This document shows positions 26,523 to 34,268 of a stretch of 64,000 nt of DNA, one piece after another. The notes beneath the pieces are model-generated. The model saw only the letters and a program-made list of their open reading frames with translations. It was not told where the DNA came from and did no database searches. The DNA is from Roseateles_B flavus (GTDB lineage Bacteria; Pseudomonadota; Gammaproteobacteria; Burkholderiales; Burkholderiaceae_C): NCBI RefSeq assembly GCF_039872765.1, contig NZ_JBDPZC010000002.1, forward strand, positions 248,001-312,000. The letters run 5' to 3'. Each line of letters starts with the position of its first letter. Position 1 is the first letter of the stretch. Both the position numbers and the translations under genes were made by a program.

Positions 26523-27368
26523 ATGCGTTGGGATCGCGCAGGAAGCACCGGCCGCCGAGGCCGGGCATGGCTCATGGCCGTCGGCCTGCTGGGCGCCCTT
26601 GCCCCGGGGGTGGGGCGGGCCCAGGCCCCGGACGCCGGCAACCCGTCGGTGCTGCAGCTGTGTGCCGAGGACGAGAACTCCTACCCCTGGCTGCTGCGCG
26701 ACCGCAGCGGCCTCAACATGCTGATGGTGCGCCTGCTGGGCCAGCGCCTGGGCCTGCGCTTCGAGGTCACGCTGCTGCCGTGGCGGCGCTGCCTGCTCTC
26801 CCTCCAGGAAGGCGGCGTGGACGGCGCCTTCAAGGCCAGCTTCCAGCCCGAGCGGCTGAAGATCGGCCGCTACCCCATGCGGGGCGGGCAGGTGGACGTG
26901 GAGCGCGCCATGCTGGAGGAGAGCTACCACCTCTACCGCCTCAAGGGCAGCGCCGTGAGCTGGGACGGGCAGCAGCTCAGCCAGCTGGATGGCGCCGTGG
27001 GCGCGCAGGCCGGCTTCTCCATCGTGGCCTGGCTGCGCCAGCAGCAGCTGCCCATCGAAGCCTCGGCCAAGGCGCCCGACGCCATCCTGGCCATGCTGCA
27101 GCGCGGTCGAATCGGCGCCGCAGCGCTGCAGACCAGCCAGGGCGACTACACCCTCAGCCGCAACCCGCAGTTCGCCGCGCAGATCGAGCGCCAGGGCCCG
27201 CCCCTGGTCAGCAAGCCTTACTACCTGCTGCTCTCGCATGCCTTCGTGAAGCGCCACCCGGCCCTGGCGGAACGCATCTGGGACGGCGTGGCCGCGGTGC
27301 GCGAGTCCGCCGAGTACCGCCAGGCCCTGCACCTGGCCCTGGCCGGCGCTGCGGCGGCGTCGCCCTGA
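26523..27368 (+). CDS. Periplasmic solute-binding-like protein (SBP family 3)
   Basis: 281-residue exported protein with a signal peptide (WLMAVGLLGALAPGVGRAQA). AGGAGG lies about nine bases before the ATG at 26523. It follows the family-3 solute-binding layout: LQLCAEDENSYPW, LNMLMVRLLGQRLGL, LLPWRRCLLSLQEGGVDGAF and a late KPYYLLLSHAFVKRHP. As with the protein at 14.2-15.1 kb, no transporter gene is adjacent. The ligand is unknown. Confidence 0.82.
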   Translation: MRWDRAGSTGRRGRAWLMAVGLLGALAPGVGRAQAPDAGNPSVLQLCAEDENSYPWLLRDRSGLNMLMVRLLGQRLGLRFEVTLLPWRRCLLSLQEGGVDGAFKASFQPERLKIGRYPMRGGQVDVERAMLEESYHLYRLKGSAVSWDGQQLSQLDGAVGAQAGFSIVAWLRQQQLPIEASAKAPDAILAMLQRGRIGAAALQTSQGDYTLSRNPQFAAQIERQGPPLVSKPYYLLLSHAFVKRHPALAERIWDGVAAVRESAEYRQALHLALAGAAAASP

Positions 27369-27389
27369 GGCCCAGCGCCTCGCGCGGGC

Positions 27390-28922
27390 TCAGCGCGTCG
27401 GGAGGGAAAAGCGGTAGTCCAGGCCCAGGGTCAGGTTGCTGGCGCTGAAATGCCCCCCGGTATCCCCCCGGCCCAGGGTGCGTCCCAGGGAGGCATTCAG
27501 GGCCAGGCGCTCGTCCACGATCCAGCGCAGGCCGGCGCTGACCTTGGCCACCTTGCCGTGCACATTCGCGCCGCCCATCAGCTGGCCGAAGAACTGGAAG
27601 CGGTCCTCCCGCGCGAGCGCCGTCTGCAGGCCCAGGCCGGCCAGGATCTCGGCATAGCCGGGATAGCCCAGGTAGGCGTTGTAGGCGCCGGAGGCCTGCA
27701 GCGGCAGGTACCAGTGCGCGTCAAGGGGCAGGTCCAGCTGCAGGCCCATCATCTGCAGCGACGGGCGTGCCTGCTCCCGGTAGCTCAGGTGGAAGGCGGT
27801 GTGCTGGAAGACCGACATCCGCAGGCCCTGGTAGCGCGCCGGCCCCACGGCGTCGCCGGACTGGCCGGACCGCAGGTGCCGGGTCAGCGCCAGGCCGAAG
27901 GTCTGGTTGCGCGAGCTGCCGCGGGGGGCCGTCATGTAGCCCAGCGTGAAGGCCAGGCCCAGGTCACGGTCCAGGGCGTACTCCAGGCCCAGCCGGGGAT
28001 AGACCAGCAGGCCCGAGGCCGTGTCGATCACCTCCGGGGCATACCCTCCCGAACCCAGGCCCAGCTGGCCGTAGAGCGTCAGCGCCGGCGAGAGCCGCCA
28101 GCGCTGGCCCGCGCCGCCCAGCAGCTGGTTGTACAGAGGCATGCCCCGGTAGCCCATGCCCAGGGAGGCGAACCAGTAGCTGTCCTGTGCAAAGAAGTGG
28201 GCGAACTGCAGCTCGCCCAGCCCCACCGTGCGCTTGTTCGAGCCCTGCGGATCCTGCTGGCGGTAGTTGTCCAGCGAGAGGGTCAGCATGCTCTCGCCCA
28301 TCTCCTGCGCCGCGCGCCGGTCGTCCCCGGGTGGCAGGGCCTGCCCGTGGCCCGCGTGAGGGCCAGTGAGGTAGCGGAAGGGGAACTCGATGAAGACATT
28401 CGCCTGGCTGCCGTCGATCAGCGACTGGCGGAACTTCAGCCGCGACAGGCTGGCCCCCACCGAGAAGTCGCCGAAGTCATAGCCCAGACCCAGGTGCCCC
28501 TTGATGAAGCCGCCGGTGCCCGACAGCAGCTTGCTGTGCTCGACGCTGCGCCCGCCCCCGCCCCCGCCCGCGGACAGGCCCGCCGTGACGTACCAGGGCC
28601 CGGCCAGCGGATAGCGGGCCAGCACGCCGAGGTCGGCCGCGACAAAACCGCCGTACTCCCCCTTGAACAGCGGCGCATAGAAGCCGGCGCCCAGCTTGAT
28701 GCCCTCCATCACCTGCTGATGGAAGTGAAAGCCCATCAGGTCCAGGGGGCGGTCGCCGGGCACGCTCACGCGCTGGTACTCCAGTCGCAGGGAGGCCTCG
28801 CTGGCTTGCAGGCCGCCGGGCGCAGCCTGCTCCGACCGGGCCTGCGCGCCCAAGCAGGCCAGTGCCATGCCGATGCAGCAAGCCAGCAAACGAGATGACG
28901 GTGAGCGAGCCATGCGATCCAT
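27390..28922 (-). CDS. Outer-membrane beta-barrel-like protein
   Basis: 510-residue exported protein of unknown role. A signal peptide (LLACCIGMALACLGAQARS) is followed by a long series of amphipathic strands and Gly/aromatic turns (GFVAADLGVLARYPLAGPWYVTAG, LGLGSGGYAPEV, LGYMTAPRGSS), ending NLTLGLDYRFSLPTR. The length fits a barrel of 16 or more strands. The sequence seems to contain two halves that each begin with an LRxxYQRxSV / LRMSVFQHTAF-like stretch, as if the barrel had been built by duplication. The ATG at 28922 or the Met four residues later could be the start. Confidence 0.75.
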   Translation of the reverse strand: MDRMARSPSSRLLACCIGMALACLGAQARSEQAAPGGLQASEASLRLEYQRVSVPGDRPLDLMGFHFHQQVMEGIKLGAGFYAPLFKGEYGGFVAADLGVLARYPLAGPWYVTAGLSAGGGGGGRSVEHSKLLSGTGGFIKGHLGLGYDFGDFSVGASLSRLKFRQSLIDGSQANVFIEFPFRYLTGPHAGHGQALPPGDDRRAAQEMGESMLTLSLDNYRQQDPQGSNKRTVGLGELQFAHFFAQDSYWFASLGMGYRGMPLYNQLLGGAGQRWRLSPALTLYGQLGLGSGGYAPEVIDTASGLLVYPRLGLEYALDRDLGLAFTLGYMTAPRGSSRNQTFGLALTRHLRSGQSGDAVGPARYQGLRMSVFQHTAFHLSYREQARPSLQMMGLQLDLPLDAHWYLPLQASGAYNAYLGYPGYAEILAGLGLQTALAREDRFQFFGQLMGGANVHGKVAKVSAGLRWIVDERLALNASLGRTLGRGDTGGHFSASNLTLGLDYRFSLPTR

Positions 28923-29179
28923 CCAGAGTGCAGGACACGCCGGCAGCCTGCCGCCCAGTCAGGGGGCCAGCGGCGCCGGATGCCATGAGTTCGTTGAAAT
29001 TGGTCGCGATGGTAAGGGCTAGGCGCCTCCCTGCGCAGCCGCCCCCGCCGCGAGCCCCCTGGAAATGGGAGGGGACGCGGCCTCCGTGCCGGCCTCGTTT
29101 CACTTGCCGATGCGACGTTGGTTCATAACTTTCATGATGCGCGTCTTGTTCACTCCAGGGGCGCACGGTGCCGGATGCC
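28923..29179. other. Intergenic stretch with a 14-nt direct repeat
   Basis: No convincing gene. GCCGGATGCCATGA occurs at 28975-28988 and again at 29170-29183, where the second copy covers the start of a small reading frame. An AT-richer patch near 29098-29150 (TTCATAACTTTCATGATG) could hold a rightward promoter. Confidence 0.4.
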
Positions 29180-29368
29180 ATGAACGAAGCACCTCCCGGG
29201 CCCACGTTGCCCCTGCAGGCGCCCGCCCCGCGGGAGTGCGGCTGGTTCGGGTCCAGCATCGAACTGCGGGAGGGGCTGGAGGTGCAGGACCTGGGCGACC
29301 TCGGGACCGCGCTGCCAGCTGCAAGCTGGCCCGACTCCCAGACACCGCCAGGCCGTGAGGCGGCTTGA
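29180..29368 (+). CDS. Possible small protein with ECGWFGSSIELREGLEV motif
   Basis: A 62-residue frame from the ATG at 29180. The central ECGWFGSSIELREGLEV followed by LGTALPAASW looks non-random and reminds me of short uncharacterised Burkholderiales proteins with a CGWFDSS motif; that resemblance is from memory only. An AT-richer stretch upstream could supply a promoter, but there is no clear Shine-Dalgarno. It converges with the leftward gene ending at 29394. Confidence 0.4.
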   Translation: MNEAPPGPTLPLQAPAPRECGWFGSSIELREGLEVQDLGDLGTALPAASWPDSQTPPGREAA

Positions 29369-29393
29369 CGCCGCTGCGGCCTTGCAGGCGTGC

Positions 29394-29993
29394 TCAGGGC
29401 CGGGGCCCCTGGATCAGACGGGGCCAGTCCTGGCGCTGCAGGTCCTGCAGCACCTGGCGCGCCGCAGCCTCGGCGCGCTGGCGCTCGGCCTCCGTCAGCA
29501 GGTTCGCGCTGTGACAGTGGCCATGGACCGCGCATTGGAGGCGCTCGAACAGCACCGTCTCCTCCGTGTTGCCCAGCACCTCCCGCACTAGCCAGCTGCT
29601 GGCATGCCAGGCCTGCCAATCATCCAGGCCATGGCGCCGCTCGAAGACCTCACGCAATCCTGCGTCCGCCCAGATCGTGAACTCGACCGCATGAGCCTTT
29701 GAGGCGTTCAGCAGGGCCTCGGCGACGAAAAAGCCGCCTGGCCGGTTCGATTGGCGCGCCCGCACGGCGGCGGCGTAGGCGTCGCGGGCGTGCATCAGGC
29801 TCGTCGAGGGCTCGGCGCGCAAGCCGGCAGGGCCTTGTGATGCCTGCAGAGCCATGGGCGGGGCGCTCAGCCAGGGCGTCGGACTCGAGGCTCCGGCACT
29901 GGCCGCCGTCGCCGGCTGAGAGACAGCGTCGACAGCGGAGGGGTCCTCGACCGTCCCCGCGGTCTGGCTCTGCCAGACCAGGAGCGCGCCCAA
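29394..29993 (-). CDS. Unrecognised anchored protein, last gene of the 29.4-34 kb cluster
   Basis: 199-residue product. The best start is TTG 29993 or a CTG slightly upstream; an in-frame TAG further back excludes a long extension, and the nearby ATG is in another frame. The N-terminus (LGALLVWQSQ and the preceding codons) could be a short membrane anchor, then a Ser/Pro/Ala linker, then a helical domain (DAYAAAVRARQSNRP, FTIWADAGLREVFERRHG) with CAVHGHCH near residue 160 and a long terminal helix rich in Glu/Arg/Gln. No family recognised. It follows the three paralogous genes on the same strand after 92 bases. Confidence 0.6.
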   Translation of the reverse strand: MGALLVWQSQTAGTVEDPSAVDAVSQPATAASAGASSPTPWLSAPPMALQASQGPAGLRAEPSTSLMHARDAYAAAVRARQSNRPGGFFVAEALLNASKAHAVEFTIWADAGLREVFERRHGLDDWQAWHASSWLVREVLGNTEETVLFERLQCAVHGHCHSANLLTEAERQRAEAAARQVLQDLQRQDWPRLIQGPRP

Positions 29994-30085
29994 CGCGCGG
30001 CCAAGGCCACTCAGCCATGGCCAGGCCTAACGCAGCCTGCGACCCGGCATCGTGCTCAAGCCTTTCTTCTGCAGGGGACGCACTG

Positions 30086-31072
30086 TCATTCCGTTGATGT
30101 GCGTTTTTTCCGGATTGCCGCAATCAGCGCCGCATCCATGCTTCTTGCATTGGCCTGATAGCCAGCATCCCGGGGCTCGTCAAAGCCGTTCGGATAAAGA
30201 AATGCCCCCTGCGCATCCGTACCGAAACCAGCGGAGTTGACCGACCTCTGTTCAGGGTGGCGCTTGGCCCAGTATTGCTCCAGCACTCTTGCATAGACGG
30301 CTTGCGCCTGGGCGACTTCATCCTTGATTTCCGGATTCCTCGCAGCCCTCTGCAGCGCAAACGCGAAGAGCTTTGTCTCCAGAGACTCAAGATCGCCGTC
30401 CTTCGCCTGGAGCAGCGCCCAAGACGTCAGTGTGGGCACATCGCCCGCAGCGGCGTCCTCAGCGGCACGCGCCTTCAGCGCTTCGATGGGCAGTTCGGCG
30501 AACTGCTGCGGAATATCGAGCAGTTCCATTGCGGCCCCCGGCACATGGGCACTGTATGCACGTCGCAGCAGTCGAGCTCGCAGCTGATGGGCGTCGCCCA
30601 CAGTGCGGATGTCCGCTGGGAGCGTTTGGCAGTTCCACTCCATCGCCATCAGCGACTCCCGTTCACGCAGCATCCTCTCCTTGTAGGCGCCTGCCTGTTC
30701 GCGGGCAATGCGACCTTCAAGCAGCTCGATATCAAGAGGCAGATTGACGCACCGGACGAGCACACGCGCGCTGCTCAATGCAAGTTCGGGCTGCATGGCG
30801 TCGACCCCCATGGCCAGGCTGTCACCCAAGGTCAGGGCGACCTTGGGCTTGTCCTGGAGCGGCGCCTGGACGGGGTCGATGCGACGCTGCTGTCCATGCT
30901 GAGTGCCATGTTCAGGCATCAGTGGTGCGGCTTGAGCCACCTGTGCTGAAGGCACGGCGCTATCGCGACCAGGCGCCGAAGGACGAACGTATGTCTCCAT
31001 CAGCACATAGCCACCCAGTACAAGGGCAGCCGCGCCCAACGCAATGGCTAAGGTCTTCGGCTTTCTCATCAT
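30086..31072 (-). CDS. Anchored cluster protein C (paralogue of the next two genes)
   Basis: 328-residue protein with one N-terminal transmembrane helix (TLAIALGAAALVLGGYVLM), a low-complexity linker and a helical domain facing the periplasm. The domain contains a first Cys in VLVRCVNLPLDIELLE and a second in WNCQTL, followed by LRARLLRR, the same order as in the genes at 31.4 and 32.3 kb. The C-terminal part (AVYARVLEQYWAKRHP) is helical and the last 60 residues are unlike the paralogues. Two adjacent ATGs could start it. GC is lower than in neighbouring regions. Function unknown. Confidence 0.75.
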   Translation of the reverse strand: MMRKPKTLAIALGAAALVLGGYVLMETYVRPSAPGRDSAVPSAQVAQAAPLMPEHGTQHGQQRRIDPVQAPLQDKPKVALTLGDSLAMGVDAMQPELALSSARVLVRCVNLPLDIELLEGRIAREQAGAYKERMLRERESLMAMEWNCQTLPADIRTVGDAHQLRARLLRRAYSAHVPGAAMELLDIPQQFAELPIEALKARAAEDAAAGDVPTLTSWALLQAKDGDLESLETKLFAFALQRAARNPEIKDEVAQAQAVYARVLEQYWAKRHPEQRSVNSAGFGTDAQGAFLYPNGFDEPRDAGYQANARSMDAALIAAIRKKRTSTE

Positions 31073-31355
31073 TGGTATGGGTTGTTTTGCTTGCAGATCA
31101 TCTGATTCGCAAGGCCGTCACCCCTGCCTGTCGGCTCCTGGCGTCGAGCGCCTGCCAGGCTTGCCCCTGCTGGCGCCAAAGCCATGAACCCGGCCTGCAT
31201 CGCGAATCACGGGCTGATCGCCTGCCGCCTGCGCTGCTCCGGCCCGATGCTGCGTGGATACCGAGCACAGCGCGGGGATTCCGAAAACAGTGCTCAGCGG
31301 TTTGACGTCACCAGAGGGGACGGCGGCGGTGCCTTCGGGACCATCTCCCACCAGC

Positions 31356-32342
31356 TCACTGCTCGGCGGGCCGCGTGGCCGCCACCAGCGTGCGTACGAT
31401 GCGCTGGGCACGCTGCTCGTCCGCCGCAGGGAGTTGCAGATCCGCCAGGTTCACCGCGGGAATCTGCCCTGCCTGCCATAGCGCCCAGCCCTGCGCGCCG
31501 TGAACGCCCGCCCGTTCCATGGAGGCCCGCTGCTGAACTGTGAACAACGCGGCTTGGAAACCCTCGTACTCCAGTGCAGGCGTCTGAGCTGCCAGCACCA
31601 GTGCACGACACAGGACATCCCAGTCAGAAGGGCTCAGACCGAATGCCGCCGGATTGTGCTCCAGCAGCACGGTGTTGAACGCCAAGGCACTGGTGCCCTC
31701 CAGCGCCCATCGGCCAATCTGCGCGGACGCCGTCCCGCTCGGATCCCATTGCTCACGATAGACCCGCACGGTGGCCCTGGGGTCCCCCTGGGCAGCAGCG
31801 AGCAGGAACAAGCGGCGCTGTAGGTCTCGTCCCTGAGAACCCAGGGCCTGACACATCGACTCCGTACGTGCTGCTTCGGCCGGATCACTGAGTGCCGAAT
31901 CCGCAGGCAGCACTTGCGAGCGGCCGAGACGCTCCATCGCTTCACGATTGGCCTTCAGGCTCAGACAGCTGCCGATCTCGTCCGCCAGCGCCAGCGCCTT
32001 CCCCGCATCACCGAGTTGCAAGGCGGATTGGGCCGCTGCAAGCAAGCCAACAGGATATTTGGCGCTCAGGGTCCGATGGCTGGGGAGGTCACGAGCGACA
32101 CGGGAGCGCTCCGACAGTTCTGTGCCCGAGGACAAGACCACGGCGTCCTGCGCCGGCTGGCTGCCCGCCGGCGCAGTAACGGAAGCCTGGGCGCTGGGAA
32201 GCCGGGTCGGGCCTTGCGTCGCCCGTTCAGGTGCGGGCGCTAACGCCTCGGGGGCTCGAAGCAGCCCAAGGGCCGCCAGGACAATCCCTCCAGCCACGCC
32301 CCATGAGGCTTGAGGGGACACCCGTACAGTGTCACGATTCAT
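31356..32342 (-). CDS. Anchored cluster protein B (paralogue)
   Basis: 328-residue protein with an N-terminal hydrophobic helix (WGVAGGIVLAALGLL) and a helical periplasmic domain. KYPVGLLAAAQSALQLGDAG, IGSCLSLKANRE and MCQALGSQGRDLQRRLFLLA correspond to YPGGLVAAADQALRLKEGKR, MDACDGLPAR and HCQVLNGDQKSLRRQLLEVA in the gene upstream. The start codon overlaps that gene's stop as ATGA, so the two are translationally coupled. A 283-nt gap with no recognisable content separates it from the next gene. Function unknown. Confidence 0.78.
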   Translation of the reverse strand: MNRDTVRVSPQASWGVAGGIVLAALGLLRAPEALAPAPERATQGPTRLPSAQASVTAPAGSQPAQDAVVLSSGTELSERSRVARDLPSHRTLSAKYPVGLLAAAQSALQLGDAGKALALADEIGSCLSLKANREAMERLGRSQVLPADSALSDPAEAARTESMCQALGSQGRDLQRRLFLLAAAQGDPRATVRVYREQWDPSGTASAQIGRWALEGTSALAFNTVLLEHNPAAFGLSPSDWDVLCRALVLAAQTPALEYEGFQAALFTVQQRASMERAGVHGAQGWALWQAGQIPAVNLADLQLPAADEQRAQRIVRTLVAATRPAEQ

Positions 32343-33361
32343 GAGCCCTGGGCCGCCAGTCTCTTCTTGAGCGCCGCCACATACACATCGGCCAGGGCAC
32401 GGACCTGTGGGTCTGACGAAGCTTGGAGCTGAGGGGCTCCCTTGCCGACATAGGCGGCATCAGCAGTTGCAGCCTTGGCAGCATTCCCTGGGTCCGCGCG
32501 CCAGTCTTCTACAGCAGCGTGGCGCTCCACAGCAGCAAGATGCTGCTGAATCCGCAGGGAAGCGTCGCTTCGCAACTCTGGATCCCGGGCCCCCCGCACG
32601 AGTGCGTCACGGGCTGCCTCCCGCTGAAGACGCGTGGCTTGCGGGACATCGCCGCTCGCCAGCATTCGCAGGGCCATGCCCTCTCCATGTTCCGCTTCTC
32701 GCAACACTTGGCTGGCCACCCAGGGCTCGTCGGCGCCACTCAACAGCAACGTAACCCCTGAGCCCTCCACGCCGTCTCGGACGGCCACTTCAAGGAGCTG
32801 TCGCCTCAAGCTCTTCTGATCGCCATTCAGCACCTGGCAGTGGGACTGGTCACGCTGCATAGAGGCCAGCAGCGACTCGGCTAAGTGCCTATCACTTGGC
32901 TTCAGCACGCCCTGGGTCTGTAGGTCCGCGAGATTCTGACGCGTCCCCTCCAGCCTCGCCGGTAGTCCATCGCAGGCATCCATGATTCGGACAAGTTCGT
33001 ACGCCCGCTTCCCCTCCTTAAGGCGCAGGGCTTGATCCGCCGCGGCCACCAGGCCACCCGGATAGAGCGTCCAGTTAGCCAAGGTCACCGGAGCATTGGC
33101 GGATGCAGCGGCCAAGCTGCCGAGCAACGGTTCCGTCGCCGGTACGGCTGCGTTCATCGAGGGCTCGTGAGCTCTCCTGGCCTCTTCAACCGGCACCACT
33201 GCCCCAGCCGCCCAGGGGCTTGCTTCGTCGGCCGTCTGGTCCGAAGAGGCCAGCTGGCCACTGCGCCATACGACCATGAACATCGAAGCTATCACCAGGG
33301 CGCAGATCAATGCCCAGACAATTCTTCGTAGAAATGGCGTGGTGTTCATCACTTGCTTCAT
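32339..33361 (-). CDS. Anchored cluster protein A (paralogue)
   Basis: 340-residue protein beginning at ATG 33361, which overlaps the stop of the preceding gene as ATGA. One transmembrane helix (RIVWALICALVIASMFMVV) is followed by a linker and a helical domain with the YPGGLVAAADQALRLKEGKR motif and two Cys (MDACDGLP and HCQVLNG) 50-60 residues apart, then RRQLLEVAV. The C-terminal part is a long helical region (RLQREAARDALVRGA, LRIQQHLAAVERHA). A weak resemblance to helical-repeat proteins is possible but not convincing. Function unknown. Confidence 0.78.
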   Translation of the reverse strand: MKQVMNTTPFLRRIVWALICALVIASMFMVVWRSGQLASSDQTADEASPWAAGAVVPVEEARRAHEPSMNAAVPATEPLLGSLAAASANAPVTLANWTLYPGGLVAAADQALRLKEGKRAYELVRIMDACDGLPARLEGTRQNLADLQTQGVLKPSDRHLAESLLASMQRDQSHCQVLNGDQKSLRRQLLEVAVRDGVEGSGVTLLLSGADEPWVASQVLREAEHGEGMALRMLASGDVPQATRLQREAARDALVRGARDPELRSDASLRIQQHLAAVERHAAVEDWRADPGNAAKAATADAAYVGKGAPQLQASSDPQVRALADVYVAALKKRLAAQGS

Positions 33362-34026
33362 CCGCCACGACCCGCCTTGGCCCTGCATGCGTCGGCCACG
33401 GCCTTGTTGTACCGTGTGGCGGACTGCCATTTGTCTTTGGCGGCTGATTCACATTCAGCCCTCTTCGCAGCGGGATTCCTGATCAGATCCCAGGGAATCG
33501 TAACCGTCGCTCCCGACCCTTTGACGGTCACACCAATCCCAATGGACCCAGATGAGTCGGGATTGTCCCGAACGCAACGAGCCATTTCGAAGTCGTAGTC
33601 AGCTTTGGATTGCGTTTGAGCGGCGATCTCATCGTCACCGCATTTGATCCATCTTGCGAGTTTGTCATCGCCCGCCGAAGGTGGGAGGATTTTTGGCTGA
33701 ATCGGCGCCTGATTGCCAAAATTGTCCGCGGGCAGATTCGGAATCACCTCACCTCCCCCATCGCCATCGCTCTTGCCGTCGATCTCCACCTTCTCACAGT
33801 GCGGCACACCATCAGACCCATTCGTGCAGACGACGCTGCCCGAGCCGCCGCCATTGATCCGCAACGTCGTCTGCCCGCTGCCCGGCTTCGCAGGCAGTGC
33901 CGGCAGCTTGCTGGCAGGAGGCGTGAGGGGTGTGGCCTTGGGGGCCGTCGGGGCGCTGGACTGGCTGTGAGCCGCGCCATGCGCGCACAGGCCAACTGCG
34001 CTGAGCAGCGCCAGGATCGTCTTCAT
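33358..34026 (-). CDS. Exported Pro/Gly-rich protein, first gene of the cluster
   Basis: 222-residue protein with a signal peptide (TILALLSAVGLCAHGAAHS), GGGAG nine bases before the ATG, a Pro/Ala/Lys linker, a Gly-rich patch (LRINGGGSGSVVCTNGSDG) and a C-terminal helical part with four Cys (IKCGDDEIAAQ, MARCVRDN, AECESAAKD, ADACRAKAG) spaced as if two disulphides form between helices. The stop overlaps the start of the next gene, so this gene heads the operon that runs left to about 29.4 kb. No family recognised. Confidence 0.75.
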   Translation of the reverse strand: MKTILALLSAVGLCAHGAAHSQSSAPTAPKATPLTPPASKLPALPAKPGSGQTTLRINGGGSGSVVCTNGSDGVPHCEKVEIDGKSDGDGGGEVIPNLPADNFGNQAPIQPKILPPSAGDDKLARWIKCGDDEIAAQTQSKADYDFEMARCVRDNPDSSGSIGIGVTVKGSGATVTIPWDLIRNPAAKRAECESAAKDKWQSATRYNKAVADACRAKAGRGG

Positions 34027-34086
34027 CGAGTGTTCTCCCTTTGGAATGGGCCTCGCTTCTTCGAGCGGAGGACCCTTGTGCTCCTT

Positions 34087-34112
34087 CTGCCATCCCTACC
34101 CAGGGACGGCAG
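34087..34112 (-). promoter_or_regulatory. Hairpin in the 5' leader of the cluster
   Basis: CTGCC-TCCCT / AGGGA-GGCAG form a 10-pair stem with one internal mismatch (G-U on the transcribed strand) and a 4-nt loop, about 60-85 bases before the first gene of the cluster. It may be a leader-RNA structure. It does not match a riboswitch I know. Confidence 0.35.
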
Positions 34113-34218
34113 CCTCCGGAGCCGTCTTGAAAGCCCGGCACTCTATCGGCCGCGGAGTGGCATGAGCTCTGCAAGTCCTTACAGGTAACGCTCAGACAGG
34201 GGGACACGCTTCGCAGGA

Positions 34219-34257
34219 GGCAAGACCTGGCCCTGTCGGGCGGCAAGACCTGACCCC
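34219..34257 (+). repeat. Two tandem copies of the dispersed repeat (copies 5 and 6)
   Basis: GGCAAGACCTGGCCC (34219-34233, one mismatch) and GGCAAGACCTGACCCC (34242-34257) lie 23 bases apart in the same direction, between the EAL gene and the unrecognised cluster. This is the only tandem pair seen. Confidence 0.7.
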
Positions 34258-34268
34258 GCGGCCGCTCC

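Noticed and set aside
34027..34268. A c-di-GMP (GEMM) or other riboswitch before the unrecognised cluster
   Set aside because: The hairpin at 34087-34112 is real, but the conserved bases of GEMM or other known classes were not found.
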